The notes under the pieces are model-generated. The model was not told the DNA's origin. It did not search any database and saw only the letters and a list, made by a program, of their open reading frames with translations. A stretch of 64,000 bases of DNA from Casuarius casuarius (lineage: Eukaryota; Chordata; Aves; Casuariiformes; Casuariidae): contig PTFA01000035.1 of assembly GCA_003342895.1 (NCBI GenBank), forward strand, positions 1,942,837-2,006,836, read 5' to 3'. A program made the position numbers and the translations under genes. This document shows, in pieces, positions 51,871-61,700 of the stretch (its first letter is position 1; the number at the start of each line of letters is the position of its first letter).

Positions 51871-53764
51871 CATTTTCCCTTAGGAAGAAATGGGGACTAA
51901 CCCTATGTTTCCACATCCTTCTGACAGTGGGATTTTGAGGAACTGAGGAACATTCCTTCATCTTTGCTTTTGATGAGAAAGTGCCTAATTTTCCTACAAC
52001 ATGAGGAGGTACTAAAGTGAACGCCAGTGCAGGTAGCTGTGTTTATGCAGGTGCCTAAGCCCCTAGCAGGGACAACAGTTAGCGGCAGGCTTTGCACCCT
52101 GGCTCTTGTAGATCCCATTCTCAAGTGCCCAAGGGCAAATCCACCCTGTGCAGTGGGGCACTGTGCAGAGGTGCGTGACCCTAATGCAGGTGCTGACCCA
52201 AGTATTACCTCCACATAACACAGTGGAAAGGAATAATTAGTACAGCCGACTATGGCTCAACATGATGGCTGCAGAAAAAGCTCAGTAAGCAGTAAAATAA
52301 AGATACCATGAAATAGACTGAAACTTAATTTGTAATTAATCATTTTACACAGGATGATGTAAAGCAGCCTTAAAAATTGAGAATCAGCCCTGCAATTGTA
52401 GCTTTAACACGCACTGTCATGGTTACTTTAAAACTGTCTATATATCACACTCTAACATGCTTAAGAGATTTGAAACAGGACTTTTAATCAAAGGTTGGGG
52501 AGGGTTTTTTCTTCTTTTAAATAAAAGAGGCTATTTATGGAAAAATAAGGACATATATCTTAATATATTTTCGATGGAGCATTTAGAGGCAACTGTAACT
52601 GATACATACGATTGATGTCCATAATAATTGGACACTTCAGTAATCCTTCCTCACCCATAACAGTTTTGAGCTTACATTTTGGATATTATTAATACTCAGA
52701 CAAAAATAACTTGTGGACAATATGAAAGTGCATGGTGGAGAATTAATCTATTTTTGTAGAACTGTTTAAAAATGATGGATATTTTTTCTTGCTTCAGTAA
52801 ACACTAGCTAATTCTCTTGCCTTGCCTTCTTTCTTTGTGAAAATCCAAGTCCAAATGATTTCCTGGAAATTTAAAGATTAATGGCAAGACACTGCATACA
52901 TGAAGATGAATTTCTTCACTTGATAAAGATCAGATGCCATTATATTACTAACTTCGGTCCTAGAGTTTTGTTGTTTCCTAATTTATAAGAGAGTATACAA
53001 TGAATTTAGGAACAGTGAGAAACAGAAAAAATGAGGCAGTTTAAACAAAATGCAGCTATGAAAGGAGTCTCTAAGTGGAAGTATCACACTTATTTTTATT
53101 CTAGATAAGCAACAGGGCAGCTTAGAATAAACATGGATTGAAATTTTCTTCATCTCTTTAAAGAGTTTAAAGAGGCTAAACAAGGACACAGAAGAGTTGA
53201 ACATTGCTGCGTACAACACAGTAAACAGATTAAAATTTTATACCTGAGCAAAAAAAGGAATTTAACCATTAACTACAGCATGCAGAGTAATTGGTAAGTT
53301 ATCACATGAACCTGGCATGCTGTTATTAAGTTACAGTCATTCAGATGTTCTTAATTTTTACAAGGCAAAGGATGGGAAAAGCTCCAAGACGACATGAGTG
53401 TGTGACAAAAAAACACAACAAGGAAAAGCACATTACCATCTAGCAGCTTTTCCAGAAGATCAAAACTATCTCCTGTTCTATTATCCAGGGAAAAAGCAGC
53501 AACAGTTCAAAGCCTGTGGAGTTAATAACACGTTAGACATTTAAGCAGGGCCTGAAAATTAAAATATTGGCGTTCTGTCAGTTTATGAAGTGCTCACAGA
53601 AGACCTGAGCCTGCATCCCCTGCATGCCCTCGGATGCCACTTTGAAGTGTTGAGTTTGTGAGCTGTTGCAAATGCATAATGTAAGGTAGGGATCTGCAGG
53701 GAATGAGTGATCAGGGCACAGGCTTGTACTTTTCTCACCAGCTTAACTTTATAAGGAATGATTT

Positions 53765-53770
53765 TTTATT
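53765..53770 (-). terminator. NPY2R: Candidate poly(A) signal for NPY2R
   Basis: TTTATT on the plus strand is AATAAA on the gene strand. It is the first such signal I see downstream of the stop codon, about 0.7 kb away. Further AATAAA sites exist beyond it (for example near 53092), so the real 3' end may be more distal. Confidence 0.35.
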
Positions 53771-54481
53771 CGACTTCATTGACCAAAACCCACATTTCAA
53801 TGTAGGTAGAAACTTTACCTTTCTTTACATTGAATCTAATTCTTTTCTCGTTTTCTCCCCCTAATCCATTTAGAATGCTCTAGTTTGAAGTATTTCAGTA
53901 CAAGTCAAACACTAACATATTTCTCCTCTTAATTCCCTTTTCTTCGCAAAGCATACTTGTGGGAGAGGAAGGGTCTGAAAAGTGTGAGCTTTAACCAGTG
54001 CAACCCATTGTCTCCAGATAGGCTTTGTTCTTCTGACAGACTTCTGCTCTCCATGTTCTCCACAGGCAATCTCTCTCCTGTTCTCTTCTCCTGTTCTCCT
54101 CCATGCAATATCAAAGTTTCCTGCTCCCATGATCAATACTCCCATGTTACAATTCACCTGTTTGTCTTCCTGTGGCAAAAAGAGCAAACTCTGTCATTTA
54201 GACTTAACCAAAAAGAGATGGGAAGAATGGAGGGAGGGAATCCCTCCTACCATGTTAGAGACAGCCAGAAACAAAGTCTCTCTCTTCTATTTCTTTGGAG
54301 TTGTATAGTTACATATTGTTGATGTCAATCAACTCCCCTTGAATCATACCACCCCCCTTGACTTTCCTGCTAGTGTTCTTTCACCATTTATGATTAAAAC
54401 TATGCATTAAAAATGCATGGGTCAGAATGGACTTATATGTCTGTATACAACAGATTCATTTCTTCTTTAAAGTCAGGCATC
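53765..54481 (-). other. NPY2R: Probable NPY2R 3' UTR
   Basis: This is the sequence between the stop codon and the first canonical poly(A) signal on the gene strand. It contains a short palindrome (atgcatt-aaa-aatgcat on the plus strand, 54402-54418) that could form a 7-bp hairpin. Several frames cross it in both directions but none resembles a protein. Extent is inferred from the poly(A) hexamer only. Confidence 0.4.
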
Positions 54482-55639
54482 TTAGACATTGGTAGGTTGT
54501 GTGAAAGAGTCTCCAGGGAAGTTATTCTTCTTTGCTTCTAGTTTCTTCCTGGCTTTGAAAGCTGCCGATACTTCAGGGTGGATGGAGTCCAACCGCTGTT
54601 CACACTGGAAGGCCGTGAGGAATGCCGTCCTGTAGTTGTTATTCATCCAGCCATAGAGGAGGGGATTGGCAAAGGTTGAACACATGGCAATGACATGAAA
54701 CACTGTGTAGATCAGTTTGTATTCTTTCAGGTCTAACACCTGACTGTCAATATCACTGACCAGTTGGAAGGTGTGAAAGGGCAGCCAGCTGACAGCAAAC
54801 ACCACAACCACACACACCAACATCTTGGTGGTTTTCCGCCGCCGGTGGTGGTAGTGGTCGTTCCCTGCCCCAGGACTAACGTGGTTCTTGAGTTTGGTCC
54901 AAATACGGGCGTAGGCATAGGAGATAACTGCCAAAGGCAGCACGTACTGGATCAGAAGCATGGAGACACTGTAGATGGTGCCATAGTTAAGCTGCCCCTC
55001 CCCTGGCCACTTTTCAGAGCAGACCACAATCTTGAAGTCAGGAATGATCTCAATCAGTGAGTACTCACGGAAGATGGCCAGAGGACTTGCTAACAGGGCA
55101 CTGACTGCCCAGGCTACTCCTATGATCAGAAAGCTGATCCGCTTGGAAATTTTGCTTTCCAAGTGGTAGACGATGCAACGATGCCGATCCAAAGCAATCA
55201 CAGTCAAAGTGACAGTAGACACATGCACAGCAAGAGCCTGGGCATAAGGCACCAGGTGGCACAAGACTGGGCCCAGTTTCCATTCACCCAGCAGTGTGTA
55301 AACTAACGTGAAGGGCAGGCACAACGTATTCACCAGCAGATCAGCCACAGCCAGGTTGGCAATGAAGAAGTTAGTCACTGTGCGCATGCTTTTGAACTTG
55401 ATGATCACGTGGATCACAAGGGAGTTCCCGATCACCCCCAGCAGGATGATGGAACAGTAAGCAAAGATGAGGATGATCTGCACTTCAACCAGCGTGGTGC
55501 TGTCCTTCAGTTCTGGTTTAGGGTCGAGAGCCAATTCATTGAGTGGTGTGGTGAATCTTGGCAAGTAGAGCCTGGTGAACAGCTCCATTTTCATTTCATC
55601 TGTCTGGTTTTCTTCGCCTATTGATGCCAGAGGCCCCAT
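54482..55639 (-). CDS. NPY2R: Neuropeptide Y receptor type 2 (Y2), complete coding exon
   Basis: A class A G-protein-coupled receptor for neuropeptide Y and peptide YY. In known Y2 receptors it signals through Gi/o in the plasma membrane, often as a presynaptic autoreceptor. The 385 residues lie in one uninterrupted exon; human Y2 has 381, and the extra residues are in the N-terminal tail. Visible hallmarks: N-glycosylation site N11-Q-T; seven hydrophobic segments starting near 52, 88, 125, 167, 218, 272 and 308; GN at 71-72 (TM1); LAVAD at 96-100 with D100 (TM2). C127 and C207 form the likely TM3-ECL2 disulphide. Further motifs are DRH at 151-153, SWLP at 284-287, NPLLY at 325-329 and a palmitoylation-type C346. 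The start ATG has an ideal context (A at -3, G at +4) and the stop is TAA. No frameshift or lesion is seen. Y1, Y4 and Y5 are excluded by the long Y2-specific stretch around residues 155-207 and the C-terminal end. Confidence 0.98.
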   Translation of the reverse strand: MGPLASIGEENQTDEMKMELFTRLYLPRFTTPLNELALDPKPELKDSTTLVEVQIILIFAYCSIILLGVIGNSLVIHVIIKFKSMRTVTNFFIANLAVADLLVNTLCLPFTLVYTLLGEWKLGPVLCHLVPYAQALAVHVSTVTLTVIALDRHRCIVYHLESKISKRISFLIIGVAWAVSALLASPLAIFREYSLIEIIPDFKIVVCSEKWPGEGQLNYGTIYSVSMLLIQYVLPLAVISYAYARIWTKLKNHVSPGAGNDHYHHRRRKTTKMLVCVVVVFAVSWLPFHTFQLVSDIDSQVLDLKEYKLIYTVFHVIAMCSTFANPLLYGWMNNNYRTAFLTAFQCEQRLDSIHPEVSAAFKARKKLEAKKNNFPGDSFTQPTNV

Positions 55640-55677
55640 CCTTGCAGCAGCCTGGTCTAATCAGCAGAGGTGTGCCT
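55640..55677 (-). promoter_or_regulatory. NPY2R: NPY2R 5' UTR part of exon 2 and splice acceptor
   Basis: On the gene strand a pyrimidine tract 'ttttgtttttc' runs into AG at 55677-55676. This is followed by 36 bases of untranslated sequence and the ATG. It matches the known NPY2R structure in mammals, where the coding sequence is in one exon and an intron of several kb interrupts the 5' UTR. Hence the start of transcription lies upstream, at higher coordinates. Confidence 0.75.
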
Positions 55678-58260
55678 GAAAAACAAAACGATACAAGAAC
55701 ACGTAGAGAAGTCAGTCACACAGCATTTAAGACAAGAAGTAATGGGCTAAAGCTGGAGCTCTTTCCACCTCTAACCCACATTCTACATCTCAGGATTAAG
55801 AGAAGATCTGTCTTAATATATTCAAATTCTGTTGCCCTTACATTTGAAGCCCGATCCTGTAATATTATTCAGGCATGACTCCTGCTGAAAATTGGGACAG
55901 ATTTCAAAAGCATTTCAAAGACAAAGTTTGCCTAAGTAAATGCAGAAGGATTAAGATCCTGCTGGGCAGAATATCCTTTTTTACAATCCAGTACCTAAAA
56001 CTACTGCTGATTTAGCACAAAACATCCATTAATTCCTATGGGAATTCTGCATGGCGCCATCCAGACTGTTATTAGTACAATAATCTTTCAGTTTTTCCTT
56101 AATGGAAAGAGTTTCCTTTAAATAGTTATTAAAAACTCTTATAGGTTTATACCTATCTCTAATGCTAGAGAACTAATTACTGAGGTCTTCCCTCAAGAAA
56201 CTTTAAGAAAGTGCCACAAGGCAAGCAAAAATACCGCTCTAGTTGAACTGAAATAGTAGCAGTTCTCTGAAGTGACTGTTAAACCAATTCACTTTGAAAA
56301 TAACTCATGAAAAAATTAAAACTCAGTTATAAATCATATTTCTTTTGCGTGTGATGTTTGAAAAAAACCACAGCTCCTCAGAACTGCCAATCAAGGATTC
56401 ATTTCTGACTGCAGTCATAGAGAAGGGCAAATCATTCTTCTACTGAGATCAGTAAGAATTTCACCACTGGCATCAAAATCACATTTTCTTGCCTCCCTAC
56501 ACAGGCCAAGCCAAATTCTGCTCAGCTAACTTATGCTGCTGTAAGACTTTAGTAGGCTTGAGTAGCTATAGGGACGTTTTACAGTTAATTTCTGACTTGG
56601 ACTTCAATCCTATGCAAAATGTGTGCCTATGCCCCTGTGGACTGCCCAGGCTTTGGATGGCACGCTAAGTGAGAGTACCCTGCACCTGCTGACCTGCACC
56701 TCGAGCTGTGAAAATACGAAGCAGGAAGTTGCCAGGGCACAGTGGGTTCCCTGAGAAGACATCACTGTCTGCCGCTGCGGGGGAGGCCAAAACTGAGTTA
56801 TTAACTCCACATGTCCGTTCGTATACTCCTTAAGGAAGGCAAGAGTAGAGAAGAAATATCACTTCCTTGCCATTACGCATTATACATGCCTTAGCTGACC
56901 TCAAGTTCAGGTCTGCCTAAAGAAACAGTCTACCTGTGGCTTCATATGGCTTTTTTTTTAAAACACCAGATTCACTTTACTGTAGATTTTCATCCTTACC
57001 TCTTATCACCATTGACATATATCAGCGACATCCTTAGATTTGATTTCCTAACTGAGCTGAGCAGTCTGTACATTCGCACCTGCATTTGTGACTGGCCACT
57101 ACGTTAAGGTTCAGAAAGCAGCGTTGTCTCCCGGCAGGGGACCGAGCCGCCTGTGTTACGCTCCCATCCCACGCAATGTTCCAGAGAACTTCTCAGCATT
57201 AGCCCTTTTTCTCAGAAGCAACAGATCGACTACATGAACTGAAAGGTAATTTTCCCCAGGCTAAAACTATGCTGTGCTGTTTTAGTTTACTTTTACTGTA
57301 CAATTATCACTGTAAGCCTAAGATGCTTAACACTGTGAGAGATGTAACCGAGATAACTGTCAGCTGTTCACAGAAGCTCATCCCACAGTCTTTAGTAATG
57401 TCATCAGTCATCAACTCCTAGCCTAAACAAGGGTGGCAGGACTGAATCTCTTAATACATCTTTAGTCCATATCAGGTTAAAAATGTGAGAGATCCATGAC
57501 AACTTGCACAGCCAAGGCTATGCAGAGCTCATGAGCACTTCTGCATCTGTTTTTTCCTTCACCTGCGTACCTACAACCAAGAACTAGGCTTGTATATTAT
57601 TAGGCTAGGGACGTAGTGAGAGCCCAGGACTGTCAGCTGCCCCCAAATCTCCTAATTTCTTCATTGTAAAATAGGCACAGGTCATGTTTACACATCATAG
57701 GAGAAGGGTAAGAGGGAGGGCAAATTTCACAACTTTTACCTTCTTTGCTGTGAATATAAGGAGGATGATGGAGCTCAGCAAAATAACGTAGCATCCCTTT
57801 CTTTCTGAAAATATTTTCACTCGTTTCTCTGGTCCCTGACAGTCTCCTGATTCCTATCTCCAATGCCTTATTTAGCGAAGCCTTCTCTTATTCTGCCGGT
57901 TTTGTTCTGTTTGTTGCTGCCCTGTTTGCGCTGTTGGAAGGTGTTTGGATCTTGTAAATAAACCAAAGCTGGGGGAGGGAGGAGGGACAACCGTGTTTTA
58001 GGCTCAAGCAGAGATGAGATGGTGTATGGGTAAGAGGTGAAATAGATTTGACAAGTTTGGGCATCGTCAGTGGGACGGTGTAAGCGGGCAAAGAATCAGC
58101 CTCTTTCAGAGTACAGAGGAAAACCGAGGTAACATCTGAAACCTCAGGCAGTATTTGGCAGGACCCTCTCTGTTCTTTCTTAGCAGAAACTCTCTAGCTG
58201 ATGGCATCTATTTGCACACCTTGCGTATTGCACAGCACTGCTTTTCACATTCTTTCCGAA
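55678..58260 (-). other. NPY2R: Probable 5' UTR intron of NPY2R
   Basis: The stretch between the coding-exon acceptor and the upstream CpG island contains no recognisable coding sequence. It includes a small CpG cluster at 57074-57175 and a MIR-like fragment at 57640-57710. The donor site was not identified with confidence because the island is interrupted by an assembly gap. Confidence 0.55.
57640..57710 (+). mobile_element. MIR-like SINE fragment
   Basis: 'tcctaatttcttcattgtaa' followed by 'aataggcacaggtcatg...acacatcatagga' resembles the MIR core 'cctcagtttcctcatctgtaaaatggg' and its following segment. It is short and diverged, and lies inside the inferred NPY2R intron. Confidence 0.45.
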
Positions 58261-59215
58261 AGCCAGATCCTTAGGGGCGAGCATCAGATTGCGTCTAACT
58301 TTCTGCGGGCGAAGGACCGTGGAGGATTTACACTGGTTCTGAGAGCAAGGAAGCCAAAGGGCGCAATACGTGATTATATTCACAAGCAGCCTTGCTCTCA
58401 CGACCGCAGTGCCTGCATCGGGGAAGGGCTTGGAGTTGCTCGAGGGGCAGGTGCGGGCAGACGCGGCTCGCCGCTGCCCGCCGCGCCGCGNNNNNNNNNN
58501 NNNNNNNNNNNNNNNNNNNNNNNNNNNNNNNNNNNNNNNNNNNNNNNNNNNNNNNNNNNNNNNNNNNNNNNNNNNNNNNNNNNNNNNNNNNNNNNNNNNN
58601 NNNNNNNNNNNNNNNNNNNNNNNNNNNNNNNNNNNNNNNNNNNNNNNNNNNNNNNNNNNNNNNNNNNNNNNNNNNNNNNNNNNNNNNNNNNNNNNNNNNN
58701 NNNNNNNNNNNNNNNNNNNNNNNNNNNNNNNNNNNNNNNNNNNNNNNNNNNNNNNNNNNNNNNNNNNNNNNNNNNNNNNNNNNNNNNNNNNNNNNNNNNN
58801 NNNNNNNNNNNNNNNNNNNNNNNNNNNNNNNNNNNNNNNNNNNNNNNNNNNNNNNNNNNNNNNNNNNNNNNNNNNNNNNNNNNNNNNNNNNNNNNNNNNN
58901 NNNNNNNNNNNNNNNNNNNNNNNNNNNNNNNNNNNNNNNNNNNNNNNNNNNNNNNNNNNNNNNNNNNNNNNNNNNNNNNNNNNNNNNNNNNNNNNNNNNN
59001 NNNNNNNNNNNNNNNNNNNNNNNNNNNNNNNNNNNNNNNNNNNNNNNNNNNNNNNNNNNNNNNNNNNNNNNNNNNNNNNNNNNNNNNNNNNNNNNNNNNN
59101 NNNNNTGACCCGCTGCGGGCGTTTCGTGCTGTGTCGGCCGCGTGTGGCTTGTTCCGGCGGCGACAGCTTTAGTGCTGCCTGGCGTAAAAAAAGGTGATTT
59201 GGAAGGCGGGGTGTT
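58258..59215 (-). promoter_or_regulatory. NPY2R: CpG island; likely NPY2R promoter and first exon (interrupted by gap)
   Basis: CpG density rises sharply from about 58258, becomes very high at 58440-58490 ('acgcggctcgccgctgcccg'), and continues after the gap at 59106-59215 ('ggcggcgacag'). It lies about 2.6-3.5 kb upstream of the coding exon on the gene strand, a plausible distance for the non-coding first exon. The assignment rests on position and CpG content. No transcript is visible and the exact start site may lie in the missing bases. Confidence 0.6.
58491..59105. other. Assembly gap of 615 N
   Basis: An N run sits within the most GC-rich sequence of the window. The flanks are nearly pure G and C, which explains the sequencing dropout. 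All long open frames that appear to cross this region are artefacts of reading N as open. Confidence 0.98.
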
Positions 59216-60480
59216 TCTGCCAGGTCCGAGCTGTTGTACCCTCCTCGCACTGTACCCTGCTGCCTAGTTCTCCAGTCCCCAAACTGACTTTTGGAGCAGG
59301 ATGTAGCAGAGATACCTTTACTGTCCGGAACTGCTGAAGTCCTCGGTTACAAGCACCCCAGCTTGCATAGATTTGCTCTTCCACATAAGGAGATGTGGAT
59401 GTGCCTATTGCCAGGGCAGGTGTAAGGATGAATACAGCATATACATATTTGGTCAAAAGCAAAATAAAAGATTGCATTTTTATTCTCAAGGCTGAAAAGT
59501 AAAGGCAACAACTGCTGTATTTGTTTAGTTCTATACTCAGTGACCTTCTCAAAAACTCTCTTACCAGCCAGCTGAAGTGAGGAATAACTCCAGCTCCATT
59601 GCTGTCCTTCTGCTGGAGTCTAGGTTCATGAAATCCATCGACAGGATGCACTCCGAATTTTGCTGTGTGCCTGATGCCTGTCTCCTAGGTATAACTTAGA
59701 AGATGAGAACCAAGGAGATGTCTGCTCAGGGCATAGTTAGAGGGCTTGATTCACTGAGCAGTGCTTCAGCCCTAAGCATCACTCCCAAGAAAAGGTACCA
59801 GAGAACTTCGCTTCCTCTGAGGCTACAGGACTGATGCTTGGACACTTCTCACTTTAAGTCTTACAGAAGCTGCTGTCCAGAACAGGAATGCTGCTGTACT
59901 TTCTCTTAACTAAATTTGCATTAAGACTTCAGGTAGCTTTGAGGATCAGCAACATTAGCTTCCGTCTGTCCTCCTTTTCTCCCAAAGGGACTCTGAGCAA
60001 GAGTCTCTTCTTTTGTCAGAAGTAATGCTCCTTGCTTTGGTTATAGCTCAAGATTATATTCTTACAAGAGTACAGAATGTAAATGGAGTATCAAGGAGTA
60101 ACTCCAGCCATGTACAGTTGTTCTTGAAATTCAAAGCATGTCTCGAGAAACCCCTTTGATATTTACTAATTCAGGCTATCTCCTTACGAAGGGCTTTGCT
60201 CTTAGTCCTTCAGCACTTTTGAGACTGTTAATGGAATACTCCCAGCTTGTTGCAGAATAGATTTCTTTGATCATCAAATAAGGAGCCAGGAGTTTCAATT
60301 CTACCTCCGTTTATTTCATTTCCCAAGTCAATTTAATTGTAAGACTTATTTTTTGGTCTACCAGCAGACATGAATGCATGACATGAGTTTTAGTAAATAG
60401 AGCTCTCTTATAACATATGGCTATAACAGCCTGCAGTTCTTCCCTTTCCTTCTCCTTCAAATAGGGTACAGTAGTGTTTC
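59216..60480. other. Intergenic or unannotated; no gene recognised
   Basis: This is upstream flank of the CpG island. The 160-codon minus-strand frame at 59169-59651 begins with GTG, not ATG, and resembles no family, so it is not called as a gene. Confidence 0.5.
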
Positions 60481-60563
60481 CCCCACCTCAGGAGTGTTGC
60501 TGTTGTGCTTTACTCAGCACACTCTTTCTAGCTTAAAATATCTTCTGGCTGCTCCTAACATCT
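60481..60563 (+). repeat. Left arm of an 85-bp inverted repeat
   Basis: It matches the reverse complement of 61509-61594. Over the first 58 bases there are only four mismatches; the remaining 25 or so are less alike but end again in the shared 'taacatctt'. The flanks on either side are unrelated. Confidence 0.85.
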
Positions 60564-61054
60564 TCAAGAGTGTAGCAAAACACAAATCTTTACAATCTCT
60601 TTAGCTCAAGTCGCCTCAAGAGCCTATAGCTAAGTGTAAGTCATTCCTTACTTTCACTTCCAGACTCCTGGAGAAAGTCAAGAAGACGTGCAAGTTCCTG
60701 GAAGCTGTTAAGCCAGCAAAAGAACATGCAAGGCAGAGAAGGTATTATTTTCTGAGACAGGGTGATTCTATGGCAGGCGCAACTGAAATACTTAATAGAA
60801 ATGCATTTGCAGTAGACAACTGCAATATTTGTTGCTCATAAAAGAGCAATAAAAAAGTAGTGGTGGGCTCCATGAATGCCACCCCGAGCAAAAATAAGAA
60901 AAACACCAACATCAACAACAAAAAGAGTCAAGTAGCAAATCAGCTGTTGTTCAATGTGAAATACGCTGCTGGGTCACCGCCTCCAAAGCAACCGTGAACA
61001 TTTTGCTTTGTGTGCTCCTAAATTTACATCCCATAAAACGTGACAGGCCTGGAG

Positions 61055-61700
61055 TCACAGAATTGTTGAACCGTGCGGGTTGGAAGGGGCCTCCAGAGGT
61101 CTTCTAGTCCAACCTCCCGCGCAAAGCAGGTCCAGTTATAGCAGGTTGCCCAGGGCCATGTTGACTTTTGAATATCTCCAAGGTTAGAGATTCCGCAACC
61201 CACTCTGGGCAGCTTGTTCCCGTATTTGACAATCCTCATAGTAAAACAAAATTTCCTTGCACTGAGTCAGAGCTTCCCATGTTCCAACTTGTATCAAATG
61301 ATTCTTGTCCTAGCAAGAGCAAGGGCACCTCCTGCTAGTTGTAGACAGTAGTTAGATCTCCTTGACACTTGTCTTCTTTAAGGCTGAACAAACTCAGTTC
61401 CCTCAGCCTTTCTTTGAACGTTACGTGATTCAGCCTGTGATCATTTTACTGGCCATCCATTGGACTCACTCCAATCTGTCAGTGCCTTTTTTGTACTGGG
61501 AACTCAAAAGATGTTAGAAGTAGCAAAAGGATTTTTTTTAAGATAGAAAGAGTGTGCTGAGTAAAGCCCAACAGCAGCACTTCTGAGGTGGGGCAACGCA
61601 TGGTCTCACAAGTACCAAATAGAGGGAAATAGTCGCTTCTCTCAAACTGCTGGCTACACTCTTGCTCTGTCCTGACAGAGACTGTGTGTAAGTTGGCTTG
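61055..61700 (-). mobile_element. CR1 LINE remnant, interrupted
   Basis: Read on the minus strand this is the 3' part of an avian CR1. The plus strand shows its reverse complement, starting at the 3' end with 'tcacagaattgttgaa' and 'gggttggaaggggcctccag'. It continues through 'cagcttgttccc' and 'aggctgaacaaactcag' to 'ttggactcactccaatctgt'. CR1 similarity resumes at about 61600 with 'ggtctcacaagtaccaaata' and 'ctggctacactcttgct'. Between these, about 61509-61594 is the right arm of the inverted repeat. No coding capacity is left. Confidence 0.88.
61509..61594 (-). repeat. Right arm of an 85-bp inverted repeat, inside the CR1
   Basis: The reverse complement matches 60481-60563. It sits between two CR1 segments that are nearly adjacent in the CR1 consensus, so it looks like an insertion or local rearrangement rather than normal CR1 sequence. 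A short part of it also weakly resembles the displaced CR1 segment. Confidence 0.8.

Larger units (their letters stand above)
45866..53764. other. Intergenic or unannotated, with scattered ancient SINE scraps
   Basis: No gene is recognised apart from the repeat fragments listed separately. Frames such as 46052-46456 (134 codons, plus) and 51903-52214 (103 codons, minus) match nothing I know. The part next to 53.76 kb may hold NPY2R 3' UTR if a more distal poly(A) site is used. Confidence 0.5.

Noticed and set aside
54764..55624. Plus-strand frames overlapping NPY2R (for example 54764-55060)
   Set aside because: They are antisense shadows of the conserved receptor codons.
58055..58490. Candidate splice donors for NPY2R exon 1 on the minus strand (for example 'gcaag|gtgtgc' near 58220 and 'gtc|gtgaga' near 58400)
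   Set aside because: Neither matches the donor consensus well and exon 1 itself may be in the gap, so no donor is annotated.
58180..59250. Very long open frames on both strands (238-356 codons) around 58.2-59.25 kb
   Set aside because: They run through the 615-base N gap, which translates as unknown residues without stops. The real flanking codons show no protein family.
59169..59651. 160-codon minus-strand frame beside the CpG island
   Set aside because: The apparent start codon is GTG, and the protein has no recognisable features. More likely chance.
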